Assembly: GCF_902635505.1 (NCBI RefSeq)
Contig: NC_045432.1
Coordinates: 72,485,823 to 72,549,822 of the forward strand
Length of the DNA: 64,000 bases
Reading direction: 5' to 3'
Source: Sarcophilus harrisii
Lineage: Eukaryota; Chordata; Mammalia; Dasyuromorphia; Dasyuridae
Each line of letters opens with the position of its first letter. Within the stretch, counting starts at the first letter, position 1. Made by a program: the position numbers and the translations under genes. Positions 32,501 through 47,500 of the stretch are shown here, piece by piece. The notes below the pieces were generated by a model, which worked only from the letters and a program-made list of their open reading frames with translations, was not told the DNA's origin and ran no database searches.

Positions 32501-35500
32501 TTCTACTCAACTTGGCCAGATAGGTTATTCTTAGTTGCAAACCTTTTATCCTTTGCTTTTTGGAATATCATCTTCCAAAGGTTCTTTTTTATGGTGACAG
32601 CATCTAAATCTTGTGGGATCCTGACTGTTACTCCTTGGTGCTTTAATTTTTGACTGCTAGAACTTAAAAACTTTGGGTTTTGATTATGATTTGATATTCC
32701 TGGGAATTTTCATTCCAAAGTCTTTTTTCCCTTTTTACTTTTCCCTTTAGTTCTGAGAGATCCAAGGCTATTTTCATTTCTGATTTCTTCAAATGTGAAA
32801 TTTGTATATATGTGTACGTGTTGGTCATGCTTTTGTAGGTAATCTGATGATTCTTAGATTATCTCTTCTTGATTTATTTTTCACGTCAGTGCTCTTTAAT
32901 AATATGTACCCTACATTTTCTTTTGTTCAATCTTTTGATTCTGTTTTAACATTTTTTTCTTGCCTCATATTTATTTTGGCCTGTTTTCCTTTTCAGGTAA
33001 GTTCTGTTGTAAAGTAATAATTCTCCTTGCCCCCTTTTTTTTCCTCCTCTCTAGCTGTTCCATTTTGTATCTGTTGTTTGATTTCTTATGGTCCTTCTGG
33101 TCAAGATATTTTTACCAAAGCACTACTTAGAATTTTGATAAAGTTATTACTCTCTTGTTGTAGGCATATCCTTTGGGTTTTTCTCAGTCCAAGTTTTTTG
33201 TTCATTATGTTTGGTGACTTCTTCTGTTTACTCATATCTCCAGCCTCGGGTTCTGGAGTAGAGATTAGTGCTTGAGTTTAACTCAGACTCTCATGTTCAC
33301 GGATGGTGATCCCGAGTTCCAAGGTACCACCACACCAGGAATGGTCTGACCTCATCTACTGATGTGGGTCAGGAAGAACCGTTTGACATGAAAATCTTAA
33401 AGGCTTCTTTTTGGCTTCTTTGCAGCAAGTCATGTGCTTCATGGACTAGATTTTTTTTTTTTAAACAATCCTTTTTCCAACCTCCCTGGAATATCCATTG
33501 CATGTAATTTAAATTGCAGTCCAGCTTTTCAGTGCTTCAGCTGTGGTAGTTAACAGTTCCACACATGGGCAAATATTTAGTTCTTGAATTCGTATCCTGT
33601 TAAGAAAGGCATTTCAGTCTTTTACAGATGAGATACTGAGACAATGTTTGGCAATACCCCCCAAAGCCCTCACATATTTCTAAATGAGAGCTTAATTATA
33701 TACTTTCAATTGTATCAGAAGCATATAATGGGTAGAAGCTGTTTAGGAAGTGGCAAGCTTTCACACAAAGACTTGTATTTCATATAAAATTTGTTTGGTT
33801 TGGTTAAAAATGAACGATTATGGAGGAGATGATGGAATTGAAGCATCTCACTAAATTTAGGCCGTTTAAAATTATGTCTGAAGTCTCAGAATTGATTTGC
33901 AGGTTCGGAGGTTGCAGTGAAGAGGAAATAGTAAGTACTTGCTAGCTTAGTTATTGGCCAAGCATTTAATCAGAGTCTGCTGTGTGCTAGGCACTGTGCA
34001 AGATCCTGATGATTCAAAGCAGAGCCTCTGCCCCTAGGAAGCTTACATTCTGAAGGAAGAAGCTACAGACACAGGTTAGTCTTGGAAAGGAAGGTATGGG
34101 GAGCAGGCAGAGCGGGGCAGGACCAGAGAAGGCTTCATTCCAAAAGGTAAGAATGAGGAGAGGGAGTTTTGCAGACGTGGAAGAATGGTGGCAGATGAAG
34201 TGTTGTGTGTGGAGGAGTGCAAGTGTGTCTTGGCAGGTTGGAGGGGAATTGCGAGTAAGAAGTGGTTTGCTAACCCAAGGAGACTGTTGTGCCCAGGAAG
34301 AAGGTGGTCAGCAGTGTTAAATGCTATGAGGAGATCACAGAGGATTAGGACTGAGAAAAGGCCATACTCTTTGACAGTTAAGTACTTGTTAAGTCACTTG
34401 AGAGAAAGCAGGCTCACTTGAATGATGATGGCACTGTGAGAGGTTGAGAAGAGACTGAAGAAAAGGAGGGAGGCAATGGATATGAACAGCTTTCTCAAAG
34501 AGGTTGTCAGAGAAAAGAGAACCATAAGACAGGAGCTAGTGGGGGTTGGTTGGAACAATTGGGGTATTCTAAAAGTGGGAGAGACTTGGCAGCAGGAAAG
34601 AGCCAGTGGATAGGCTGAGATGGAAGATTAGAAAGACCCAGAATGATTGGAAGACCATCTGCTGGAGAAGATAGGATGGGAGGTGGTCAAGGGGCCAGGC
34701 CGAGGGATTGATCTTAGAGAGAACGGCTCTCTCATCAGCAGAGACAGGAGATAACTGGAGAGGTAAAGAAGAGAGACTTCCTGCCTAATGGCCTAGATTC
34801 ATAGTAAAGTATTTGGTGAGGTCTTCAGCTGGGAGGAGAGAAGACTTGAAAGAAGAGATTTATAAACTCTCTAACAGTTACATTGCTAAACTTTAGTTGG
34901 GCAAAACACAATCAAGTCATTTGTTGTTGCTCTGCTTGTTTCTTGGCCCCCTTGCTGCCAGTTTGTGGCCTTTATATGGTGAGTCTTCACCCTGTGAACG
35001 TTGTAATTGAAGTGCTGAAAATGGAGGTCTTCTTTTGCCCATTGGATTATACAATGGGTTACGGTGCAGCCCTTGGCTTGGCCAACTACCATCCCTAATC
35101 CTTGTTCTCTGACTGCCCACGAAAAATTTGTCTCTGGCCCTCCTCACTTCTGGTGGGCAGGTTATTGTTGGTGACGTGCTGCCACCTGCTCACTCCCACC
35201 ATGCATTTCTCCCTTTTCTTTGAGGAAATGTATTTGGGGAAGCTCAGATACAACACGTGACTGTGGAGTTCACTCGCCTTTTATCCCTGCTCTTTCTTCA
35301 CAGGGTACTTACATCAGTAACTTATTGTATCTGCTGACCAGGAAGGAGAACGGTGAGCATTCTTACTTCACATCTTCGCTGTCAATTCTGCAAAATTTGA
35401 GAGTGACATGGGAATGATAGTCTTGCTTCATTGCAAGAACTTCTGGTGAGCAGGGTCTCAGGGCCATAACTGACCATTATAGCTTCTCCCCATCCTGATT

Positions 35501-38500
35501 TGCAAGATGAGGTGGAGTGAACTGAGTCTTGTAGAGAGCCGAGTAAATTCTTGCTTATATTTTGATTTTATTTGTATCCCACGATGCCTGGCATCTTTAT
35601 GCTAATTTTGCTTTTTTTAATTAGTCAAACCCTTTCGTGTGAGGAAATTACTTGAACTCCAGTCCAGGATGGTGAGTAGACTCATGGATGACCATTGAGA
35701 CATTGGGTAAGGACATGGGCTACCTTAGTCGTTGTGGGAGATCACACTTTAACAAAAAATTAAATGAGCAGATGGTTCCTGGGGACCAGTTCCAGACAGT
35801 ATTACTGGTCTATGTACTGCTAAATTCTTACTCCATTAAAACTGCTTTAGCACAAGAGGCAGTACCATTTGCACATTCAAATTTTTCTTTGTTAATGATG
35901 CTGCTTGCATTATCAAGGTTCTGGGGGTAGAGGTCGTGAGCCATTTTCAGGTCTGTGCATGAGGACTTCAACAGCAAATACAGGTGTCCCCAAGTCTCAG
36001 TATAATATCTTCAAACTGAACTTAGTAACTAACTGCCATGTGCCAGATATGATGCTGGGTCCTGAAGAGAGAGACAGAATCAAAAACCCTCCCTGACCTC
36101 CAGGAACTGGTATTCTCTTGGTGGATACAACGCATGCACAGAGAAGTGCACACAAGGCCTTTTGGGGAAAGAGAGCTGCAATAACTGGGAGATGAGGGAA
36201 GGCTTCTGGAAGCCTGTAGATGGCTTTTGAGCTGGATCTGGAAGAAAAAGGAGGACAGAATGCTCAGACACCACCTGGTGGAGACGATAATGATAATTAT
36301 TATTATTATTCCACTTCCGAATGCTGTGAGTGTTATTCTCATTTATAGAAGATTAAGCAGTAGTTCAAGAAGGCGAAAGCTTGGTCCCTAGGCTCACAGC
36401 ATGCTTATGTGCAGACCCATCAAGAGGTCATGATCCCAATGCTGATGGTGCTGCTCCTCACTGCCAGGGCTTACTGGCTTGTCCTCTATTATTAATATCA
36501 CCGTTCAAGACTCTGGCTCAAGGCTTAACAGTGTTTTCATTGAATGAGTATTTTCATAACAAGATTTCTAAGTCCCAACAGCAGCAGGCCCCCATATTTT
36601 AAGAATATTTAGTCAGTAACGTTGCCCTCTATAGTAAAGCAATTTGAATACTTTTCCAATTTACTCCAATGGGGTATGATAGTTCTGAATAATCAAATAG
36701 ACCAAAGGCACAGTTGTCAAGCAGTAATAACTTATCATCCTCTGATCATATGTTGATTTAGCGAAAACCCAAATCTCCACTAGATGTATGTCACTTGGCC
36801 TTGTACTATTGAGATATTTGCCAGTGAATCTTTCTGTAATTGTAACTCTAGGATGTGGCTATTTCCCCCATCCTACTCCCTACTTTGGTTTCTCCTTTGG
36901 CATCTAAATCAGAAGCGGGTAAGGTCTCTCCCCTGCATGTGCCACCAGTGGACATTGGGAAATAGTGGGCAGAGACCTGAACGTGGCAACGGGAAGACGT
37001 GCTGGAGAACTGGGCCCATTACCAACCCTCTTAATGTCTCAAAGGCTTTTAGTGGTCACGTGTTGCTGCTGCACATTGGCACGAGCTATTGCCATACTAA
37101 GAGTTCCCACCAATAGAATCACAGATCTGGACCAAAATAGGGATGAGGTGGTTTGGTCGACTGGAAAGAGCCCTCAGTCAGAAGCAGGACTTCTGGGTCA
37201 GAACCCCAGGTTTGGCTATCAAGCAACTCTGGGACTTGGAGCAGGTCATGCTGCTTTCCTGAGCCTCTGTGCTTTCCTCTGTGATGTGGAGATCCTTGAA
37301 CTGCCATCTCCCTGGGCTGCTAGGAGGGAAGGTTTTTTGAAATTGAAAAGTACTTTATCAGTCTGTTTCTGCCCTGTGCACTCTTTACTTCTCCCTCTGT
37401 CCTACTTCATTCCATGATCCAGCTCCCAAGGATTTAATGAGCATCTTTGTGCTTCCCCACCTCCCAGCCAACTTCTAACCTTGCATCTCCAACTGCCTTT
37501 CAGGCAACCTGAGTGGCTGAACTGAAACTCATTGTGGCCAAAACCGTATTCATTATCTTTCCTTCCTGAACTCTGGTCCCCTCCTACCTTCCTTATTACT
37601 GTAGAGAGCACCACCTTCCTCCCAATCCCTCAGACTCATGAACTCTTCTCCCTTCCCTCCCTCCCCATATCTAAGCTGCTGTCAGAGCCTGTCAAATTCA
37701 CCTTTGCTGCATTTCCTCCAATACGTCCCCTTTGCTCTTCTGACCCTATTGTCACCCTGGAGCAGGCCTCATCACCTTACCATTAGACCATTAACAATAG
37801 CTGCTGGGGGCTGGGGCTGCTTGCCTCAAGTTTCTCTCTGCTCCAGTCCATCCTTCATTCAGCCAGAGAAGTGATTTTCCTAATACAGGTTCAGCCACGT
37901 CACACACATGCACACACATAGACACACACACACACACACACACACAGACTCTCAATAAACTACTGTGGCTTCCTTTTGCCTCCAGGAGCAAAACCAGAAT
38001 TCTCTGCTTGACCTTCAGAGCCCTTTGTAACTTTTTGCCTGTCTTCCCCCACCTGCCTTCAATCTGACATGTTACTCTTCCATCTAGTGATGCTGACCCA
38101 CTTGCTGCTATATAAATAAGACCCCCTGTCCCTGAACTCTGGCCGTCCCCTGAGCCGAAATGTGCTCCTTCCTCATGTGTATTTCCTCAGCTTCAAGTCC
38201 CAGCTAAAATCCCATGTTCTAATAGAAAACTTACCCGATCCTCTTAATTCTAGTGCTTTCCCTCTGTTAGATGGCTCCTATTTATCGTGGAAGCAACTTC
38301 TTTGTACATATCTGCTGGTTGTCTCCCCCGTTATTCCATGAGTTCCTTGAGGAGCTTTTTGTAGGTTTTTTTGCCCTCTTTTCCATCCTCAACTCTTGTC
38401 ACAGTGCCCGGCACATAGTTGGTACTTAATGTTTGTTGACTGACTGACTAGCAGGTGGTGGTGCCAGTGCCGGTCACAGCGATGGTTCCTAAATTGTTCA

Positions 38501-41500
38501 GCCAAAAGCATGGGATGGGGAGAATGGACAGAAAAAGGGAGCAGACACGGAGGAAAAGATGTAGTAACGTAGGAGGTCTATGCACTAGACGTGGTTGAAG
38601 CGCCATTAAGACTTGGCTCAGTACCACAAGTTGCATGCTCTGGGCTTACTGGGAGTTTTGTCTAAACCTCCTGTTTCTTTGCTTTCTACCATCCCCTTTG
38701 TCTGGGTAGCAGTTAGCACTTGCTTGCAACGGCTGTGCCATCTCTTGGCCATTTTATGGCAGAGTTCTCTCCTATCTCTCCTATTTTTGACATCCTTTTC
38801 ATCTTCTCTTATTACATTGCAGGGGATGCAGCCTTATCTCCAGGCCCTGTTGTCCTTGTATAAATCCTATTGTCCCAACTTGATTACCATTACTTTGCCT
38901 CCAAGAAGGAAGGTAAGGAAGTGAGGGTATGCTCTATGTCTGTGCTGAGATGGAAATCTGTGTCCTTTGGATTCAAGAATGGTCAGAATGTAACATTAAT
39001 CGTGTTGCAATTCCGTATTTTTTTCCTTTTTTTTTTTTTTTTTTTTTTTAATTAAACCTTTTAATTTTCAAAATAGATGCATGGATAATTTTCATGTAAT
39101 TCTGTGTTTAAAAAAAAAAAAAAAATGTAAGGGCAGCTAAGTGGCACAGTGGATAGAGCACCAGCCCTGACGTCAGGAGGACCTGAGTTCAAATCTGGCC
39201 TCAGACTTCCAAGCTGTGTGACCCTGGGCCAATCACTTAACCCCAATTACCTCAACCAAAAAAAAAAAAAAAAAATGTTTGGAGAATGACAAATTTGCAA
39301 GATGCGGGTAAGAATTACTAAGTGGGGAAGATAAATACGTTATAGAAAATCGGGACAGGAAAAATCTTCTTCAGTAGACGAATGGGAGCTTAGAAGTTTT
39401 GTAATTCTTAAATTGCACTTCGGGGAGAGTTTTAGAATCTGTGCTACCCCTGGGTTTGTTGCCACAAATGTAATGGACTTTTCAATTTACAGTTTTACTA
39501 TAAGTCCTCAGATAATATCTGGCAGGCAGCCGTCTTTATTGTGAAGCAAAGACATCAGTCATCCCCATTATTGTCTGTGAAACCAAGTATTGACGTTGCT
39601 GATCACCAGCCTCAAAGAAAGGTAAGCCTCTATGACCCAAGGGATACGGGGCTTTCTTTCCAAGTCACTTTCAACTTTTCAGACGATGAGACTTATTGAA
39701 GTGGTTTTTCTAGTATTGTTTATGTGATATTTCATCAGAGCCACCTAAGAGACCATGACCTGAGCCACTTTCATCCTGGTTTTTTGTGTTGAAAGTTTGG
39801 GGCCGACCAGACTCGCTGAAAGCATTATGGGTTGTTGTCTTTCTGCTCAGAAATGGAATTCTGGCTGCTTTATACCAAAGCCCACCAGCAGACCGCTCTT
39901 TGATGAAGAGCAGGATGAGGAAGCCGGCCTGGGAATGATGCGCAGTGCTCAGAATTGCATCCCCATAGAGCAGCTCCACACGTTCTCACAGCTCTTGGAG
40001 AATATCCAGTACATACAGGTGAGTGACCAGGCCCTGGCTGGCCCAGCACTTTGGCTGCCTTCCTCCCTGTGCTCCTCTCATTCACAGACTAAACTGGACT
40101 TCCTTTGCAGCTTCCATCCCAGATGTGCTCAGTGCTCAGAAGCACTCCGCTGTTACACTATCTGAACTGCCTCCAAGATGAGACTGTCTGGGTGCGGCTT
40201 TATTACTGGATGATTCAAGAGTTAAAAGAAGGTAAGAAAGAGATTAAAAATCTTGAGCACTGGAAGAGAGGGAACTAAGCAGGATATGTTCCCCAGATAG
40301 CTCCTCTTTCCTGATACCCGACCATCCACTGGAGTTTTTGCTCTAAAGAGAAGTCTAAACCTAGTACCAGCTGAGCCTGTGCCAGACTAGCCCGTGCTCA
40401 GTGGACCAGCCACCTCAGACTTGGCGTGCTGGGGCCCTGAGCGTTTGCAGTTGAGCTTTGCCTTTGGTGAGTTTTCCTTCTGTAACCAGATGCCTCATTT
40501 GTGATTTCCTGATCTAGGATGCGCATGGTACAAAGTCAGTCATTGCACATCTGAAGAAGAGTTCAAGAACTTTCTGGACATTATCATCAGCGCACAGTGT
40601 TTCTTACAGGTGAGAACTGGCTTCTTTCTGGAGTCCTGTAGTTTTTCTAGGTGTTTGTGGGGTTTCCATGACGCCCTCTGAGTTCTGTGGCAACTTTTTA
40701 TACACAGTAAAGGTTAGATTCACGTGTAATTTGTTAAAGGCAGATGGCGTGTTCTCGAAACAATCTAATGATACGTGTGCACACATGGATGATGTGTGTA
40801 TGTGTTTTAATTTCATATTTTCAATATTTTGAATTAAAGTAATGATCAGTGCTGTGCAAATAAACACTAAAAATTGTCTGTGTAACTAAGAGACGTGTTT
40901 GTGAGGAGAGAAATCACATGTCCCTAGCATCAGAATGGCATTTTCTCTTTTTAAAGCATTGTTTAGTTTTTTAATAATAAAAAAGGAACTAACTGTTCAA
41001 TTTTAAAAAAATAGGTAATTTGTTGTCATTGCATCTGGACTGAGTCTAATTAGAAGATTTTTTTTCCAGAGTTGGCCTTTTTAAAAAAAACTATATTATA
41101 TCGTAGGGATTTGGTAGGGCAGCCAGGTGGCGTGGCAGTGGATAGAATGCCAGGTCTGGAGCTGGGAAGAATCACTTTCCCGAGTTCAAAACCAGCCTCA
41201 GATACTGACGAGTTGTATAACCCTGGGTGAGGCACTTTGTCCTTTTTGCCTCGCTTTGCTCATCTGTTAGATGAGCTGGAGAAGGAAATAGCAAAGCCCT
41301 TTAGTATCTCTGCCAAGAAAATCCCAAATGGGTTCACAAAGAGACAAGGTTGAAAATGATTAGATGATGACAGAAAGGATTTGGTAAGGGGATTGTGAAA
41401 GCGAGATCATCCACTCAGTCAGCAAACCCTTGAATGTTTGGTTTTTGAAGTGTTTTGGGGCCAAGTGGCCTTGGAGATAGAGACCTTGAAGCCAGGAAGG

Positions 41501-44500
41501 CATAGGTTTGGGGCCTGCCTCTGAGGAAGTCACATCCAGGCAACTCCGCAGGGCTTGGTGTTGCAGAGGAAGTGAGGCCTTGCCCTGAGAAGAGGAACTT
41601 TCTTCACTAGGGTGTGCTCTAGATCCAAGAAATGCTCTTTGCAATCCTGATCTTTTTCTGCCTGGAGCCTCAGGGACACAGATAGGAAAACTACTTTATC
41701 CCTGAGCAGCTTATTAGCTTTGTGACCTTGGGCAAGTCACATCACTGCTTTCTACTTCAGTTTCCTCAGCCGTAAAACGGGGATCATAAAAGCACCTACT
41801 TCCCAGGGTGGTTATGAGGATCGAACAAGATGCTGCTTGTAATGCACTTAGCACAGTGCCTAGAGAGCACTAATGAGAGCTCTATGAACACTCACTCCCT
41901 TCCCTACCCTCAAGGAGCTTCCATCCTCTTGGAAGGGGAGGCAGCAATGTCCATATCTAAACAAAGCGAATAGAAAGTGGAGGGGCACCACAAGTTGGGG
42001 TTTGGAGACGTCTGCCTTACTTGTGATCACCTATTTTAGGCACAGAGAGCTGCCGGAAACATTTCATTTGCAGAGAAGTTACTATATAGGATCTGAAAAG
42101 TACTAAATTTACATTTATTTGGAAAATGTTCTCTAATTGAGGCTTTTCTCTAGAGATAATTTAGACTGGCCCCTTCCACTTCTTTCCTTCCACTTGAATT
42201 AGGGAAGTGTCATGTTCTGTGGCTTTCTAGGGACTACCCCAAACAAAGCCCACGGGTCAGTAACGCTGAACAGAGGAGCTCTTTTGTAACAGGATCACAA
42301 AAGGGACCTAGCAACCATCTGGACTAAGCCGTCTATGAGAGGATAGATGCCCTAGGCACAGAGGAAGATGGCGGACCACCGGGATTCACTGTCTGGGAGG
42401 CATGGAAGTAGGCCAGGGAACAAGCTGCTCCTTGGGCTCACCACAAAGGCAAGGCAGGATTTTTTTGCCCCCCAAAAGTTTTCTCCTAAAGTTAACCATA
42501 AACAAGGACAAACATACAAAATGAGGAGTTAAATCCTAAATCAATCTCTTAGCATTAACCAAATACGATTAAACAAACGAGCGAAGATGTTTCTCCCGGC
42601 CTTGTCCAGGTCCAGCTGAAAGTCTGCCTCCTTGGGCCTTTTTTCTTTGTCTCCTTTGGGCTGAGCCCATCTTGCTGTGCCTTACTCCCTCCAGCTCTTT
42701 GCAGCTTTTCCTTTTTAAACTGCTGCCTCATTACCGTTTGTGGTCAAAGAGGTTCTGACCTTTGATTGTGTTCCAGGAGGGCTTTCCTTCCAGCGAAATG
42801 TTCCTGTATAAGAGCCTTCCTTTGTGGGATGGCATCTCTTGCCGGACAGAATACCTGCAGCTTCTCAGTTGGATTCCCCTGGGGAAATTCTCTGGTAAGT
42901 AACAAGAAAATAGGGAGCTCCTCTGTAAAAATGTCCAGTGATACTTATGGAAAGGTGACTAACCCTTTGAATGCTTTTTCTTTAGAAATCAAGCCACTTC
43001 TCTATAAATCCTTGGCTCCGATCTTCTTTACGTCATCCCTTTATCATAAGGTAAAATGATCTGCTTTTTGATTTTGTCTTATTGCCAGTCATGTGGAGTT
43101 CCAAACTAAGTCTACCTTACAGTGTAGATGATGCCTCTTTTCAGAGCATTGGGTACATATGTGTGGAGACTTGACTCCTTCCTCTTTTATCTTCTTATTA
43201 GCAACACAGAGGAAAAAACAAAGGTGCTGGCTTAGCATTGTATAGGGAATGAGATTCTCTTTGTATCTGTCACTCTAACTTAGATTTGGGCTTTCCTCAA
43301 AAATACTTCTATTGTGTGTTTCTCTGGAATTCTGGTCTAATCCACATGGTGTCTTCTTTATTCCTTATCTGACTCCCTTTGCGTTTCTTCCGATTGCCTC
43401 GGTTTCCCCATTGCATTCTTTGTCTTCTTAGGGCTCACTCCTTTTTTGTTTATTTACTTAATATCTTTCCCTGGTTACATTCAAAACAAAATTTTTTACT
43501 TTTGTTTTTTTTAAATTTTTGAGTTCTAGATTTTCTCCTTTCTCCCCACCCACAATTAAGAATCCACATGTGAAGTTTTGCAAAACATTCCTATAAAAGG
43601 CAAGTTGTGAAAGAAAACAATGAAAATAAAAACCCTCAAAAAAAATTACATTAAAAAGAGAGAATGCTACAATCTGTATTCAGACACAGTCAGTTCCTTA
43701 TCTAGGTATGGATAGGATTTTTCAGAAGTCTTTCTGAGTAGTCGTGGATAATTGTACTAATGAAAGTAACAAAGTCATTTAGAACTGGTCATCCCAGAAC
43801 ATTGCTATTACTTTGTATATGGTACATTTCACTTTTGAATTTTCCCCAATTGATGGGCATCCCCTCAATTTCTAGTTTTTTTACCCTTTGCAGTTGCTAT
43901 GATTATTTTTTGAACATATAGATCATTTTCCTTTTTTTATCCCCCTCCAAAATCTCTTTTGGCATTAGTGTCCAGTAGTAGTGTTGTTAGGTGAAAGGAT
44001 ATGCATGAATTTATAGCCTTTTGGGCACAAATCATCTCTTTTGATCCTTTCTCAATTGGGGCATGGCTCTTTTTTTTTTTTTTTTTAAATAAATTTGACT
44101 CAGTTCCCTCTGTTTGAGAAATCAGAGAAATTTGCTTCCAAAATTGTTTTACAATTACTCTTGCTAATTGTATTTTCTTCCATTTATTCTCTCCTTTCAC
44201 CCTGTCCCTCCTCAAAAGTGTTTTGGTACTGACTACTCCCTCCCCCAATATGCCCTCTCTTTTGTCAACCTCCTCCCTTCCTATATCCCATTCCCCTCCT
44301 ATTTTTTTCTGTAGGATAAGATATATTTCTTTACCTCTATTGAGTATGTATGTTATTTTCTCTTTGGGGTTTCATTCTTTTTTTTTTTTAATAATAACTT
44401 TTTATTGTCAAAATACATGCAAAGATAATTTTTAACATTCACCCTTACAAAACATTGTGTTCCAGATTTTTCTCCCTCCCTTCCCTTCATCCCCCTGCCC

Positions 44501-47500
44501 TAGGTAGCAAGAAATCCAATATAGGTTAAACATGTGCAACTCTTCTGAACATAGTTCCACATTTATCACGCTGCACATGAAAAATCAGATCAGAAAGGGG
44601 AAAAAAGTGAGAATAAAAAAAGCAAGCAAACAACAAAAAAGATGAAAATGCTCTGCTTTATTCAGCATTCAGTCTCCATAATTCTCTCTCTGGATGTGGA
44701 TGACATTTTCTATCATAAGTCTATTGGAATTGGCCTGAATCACCTCATTGTTAAAAAGAGCCACGTCCATCAGAGTTGATCATCACATAATTTTGCTGTT
44801 GCCAAGTACAGTGATTTCCTGGTCCTGCTCATTTCACTCAGCATCAGTTCGTGTAAGTCTCTCCAGGCCTTTCTGAAATCCTCCTGCTGGTCTTTTCTTA
44901 CAGAACAACAATATTCCATCACATTCATATACCACAATTTATTCAGCCATTCTCCAATTGATGGGCATCCACTCAGTTTCCAGTTCCTGGCCACTATAAC
45001 AAGGGCTGTTACCACATGTTGCCCATATGGGTCTTTTTTCCTTTTTTATGATCTTTTTGGGATACAGGCCCATTAGAGTGATCCCACTGCTGGATCGAAG
45101 GGTCTTTAATGGGCTTCATTCTTAAGATTGTACTTTTTCACATGACCACTTCAGTTCTGAATATTCTTCTCAGTGACTAATTCAGTGACAGTGAAAAACA
45201 TTCCCGTGCCAAATTTTGTAAAACCTTCCTTTTGTATAGCACACACAGTACTTGGATTTTTGGTACTCCATGTGCCCCAGAACTAGATTCTCTTGGAGAA
45301 GGTGTGTGTGTGTGTGTGTGTGTGTATCAAATAAAACTGCATAGCCATTAGCAAGCAGTGCTTGAGCACCTTGTCTCTGCTGGGCCTTTTGCTGGGTGCT
45401 AGGACCCATAGAGGAAAAGGTCTTCAGCTAATTCAGAATGCTCATGGTAAGTAACTACACAAGCAGTAAAGAGTGCAGGTGGAAGGAGGGGGGATGTGAC
45501 ACTTGAATAAAGACTGATAATTAAATGAGAATACCCATTAAAGAATATAATCTTTTTTGTTTTGTTTTGTTTTTAATTTTAATAGCTTTTTATTTACAAG
45601 TTATATATGCATGGGTAATTTTTCAGCATTGACAATTGCCAAACCTCTTGTTCCAATTTTTCCCCTCTTTCCCCTACCCCCTCCCCCAGATGGCAAGATG
45701 ACCAGTAGATGTTAAATATATTAAAATATAAATTAGATACACAATAAGTATACATGACCAAACCGTTATTTTGCTGTACAAAAAGAATCAGATTCTGAAA
45801 TATTGTACACTTAGCCTGTGAAGGAAATCAAAAATGCAGGTGGGCAAAAATATGGGGATTGGGAATTCATTGTAATGGTTCTTAGTCATCTCCCAGAGTT
45901 CTTTCCCTGGGTGTATGGCGCTGGTTCAGTTCATTCCTGCTCCATTGGAACTGATTTGGTTCATCTCATTGCTGAAGATGGCCACGTCCATCAGAATTGG
46001 TCATCATATAGTATTGTTGTCGAAGTATATAATGATCTCCTGGTCCTGCTCATTTCAGTCACCATCAGTTCGTGTAAGTCTCTCCGGGCCTTTCTGAAAT
46101 CATCCTGTTGGTCATTTCTTACCGAACAATAATATTCCATAATATTCATGTACCACAATTTATTCTCCAACTGATGGACATCCATTCTGTTTCCAGTTTC
46201 TGGCCACTACCAAGAGGGCTGCCACAAACATTTTCACCCATACAGGTCTCTTTCCTTTCTTTAAGATCTCTGGGATATAAGCCCAGTAGAAGCACTGCTG
46301 GATCAAAGGGTATGCACAGTTTGATAACTTTTTGAGCATAGTTCCAAAGTGCTCTCCAGAATGGTTGGATGTATTCACAATTCCACCAACAATATTATCA
46401 GTGTCCCAGTTTTCCCACATCCCCTCCAATATTCCACATTATCTTTGCCTGTCATTCTAGCCAGTCTGACAGGTGTGTAGTGGCATCGCAGAGTTGTCTT
46501 AATTTGCATTTCTCTGATTAATAATGACTTGGAGCATTAAAGAATATAATCTTAAGTTAAAAACCTTTATCACCGAGCATACCCGAGGTGAAAAAATTAA
46601 CAGAAATAAATGAAAAATTCGTTGGTCATTGCCCTCTCATAAGTCTCTTTGAGGTTAGGTCCCCTTTAGCTTTTTCTTTTTAAAAACAACCCTTCCCAAA
46701 CAGCCCTATCCCCCACCCCTGCACCAATATCCCCAACAACAACTTTAATGAAAATTCATTGGCTCTTACTTTTCTAGGTGTTATTCAACAACATGTGGCA
46801 GTACTTTCCCAAAGCAGTTATGATCTGATTGTGTCTGAGAGGGATCTGTGCCATCTCTGTATCCCCTGTCCTGTGTGATGCTATGCTAGCCACATAGATG
46901 TAGCATTCATTCATTATATTTATCAGGTAGCCTTTGCCAGGGTTTGCACAATCTTGGAAAGCCCAAGAGCGGCTTCATGCTGTAAAAAAAGCATTGGAGA
47001 ATTCCCGGGGAGGTATGCAAATTGTCTTTATCATATAATCAATCAAAGGTGAAGTCATTGACACACAGCTATAAACCGAGGCGCTCCTACTCCCTTCAGT
47101 GTTCTTTGGACAACACTATAGTGCTTTCTCATGAACTCGGAAAGCAGTCATGGAGTGGGAATTTCAGGGTTGGATTTCTACATTATAGTTCCAGTCATAA
47201 CAATGAGAGAAAAATACATATTTAGACATTTCTAGATTGTTAAGTAATCACTTCACCTGGGAGTCCATGCTATTTTCTCACTTAAAAAATAAACCTTAGG
47301 AGTGCAGTGAAATTTAACAACTCTCACATACAATTACACTCTTACCATTTTTTGTACTCATGAATGGGTTTTGGGAGAGGCAGCTGGCGGAGAGGCTTGG
47401 AGTCGGGAAAACTGGGGGTCACACCCTGCCTCTGAAAATTACAAGTTGTGGGATCAATCATTTAATCTCTCTGACAACTCCCTCAAACCTATTAAGGCAG

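Larger units (their letters stand above)
25283..35303 (+). other. CENPI: CENPI intron 5 (10.0 kb)
   Basis: Contains the nested L1/LTR/L1 and other repeats listed separately. Stretches where I see nothing I can name are 27180-28000 and most of 31400-33950; the latter is T-rich and may include degraded L1 5' sequence. 25352-25364 is a run of 13 G. Confidence 0.8.

Noticed and set aside
36965-37417. 150-residue plus-strand open frame in intron 7
   Set aside because: Runs through a MIR and into L2, overlaps another frame, and CENPI residues 211 and 212 already join across this intron.
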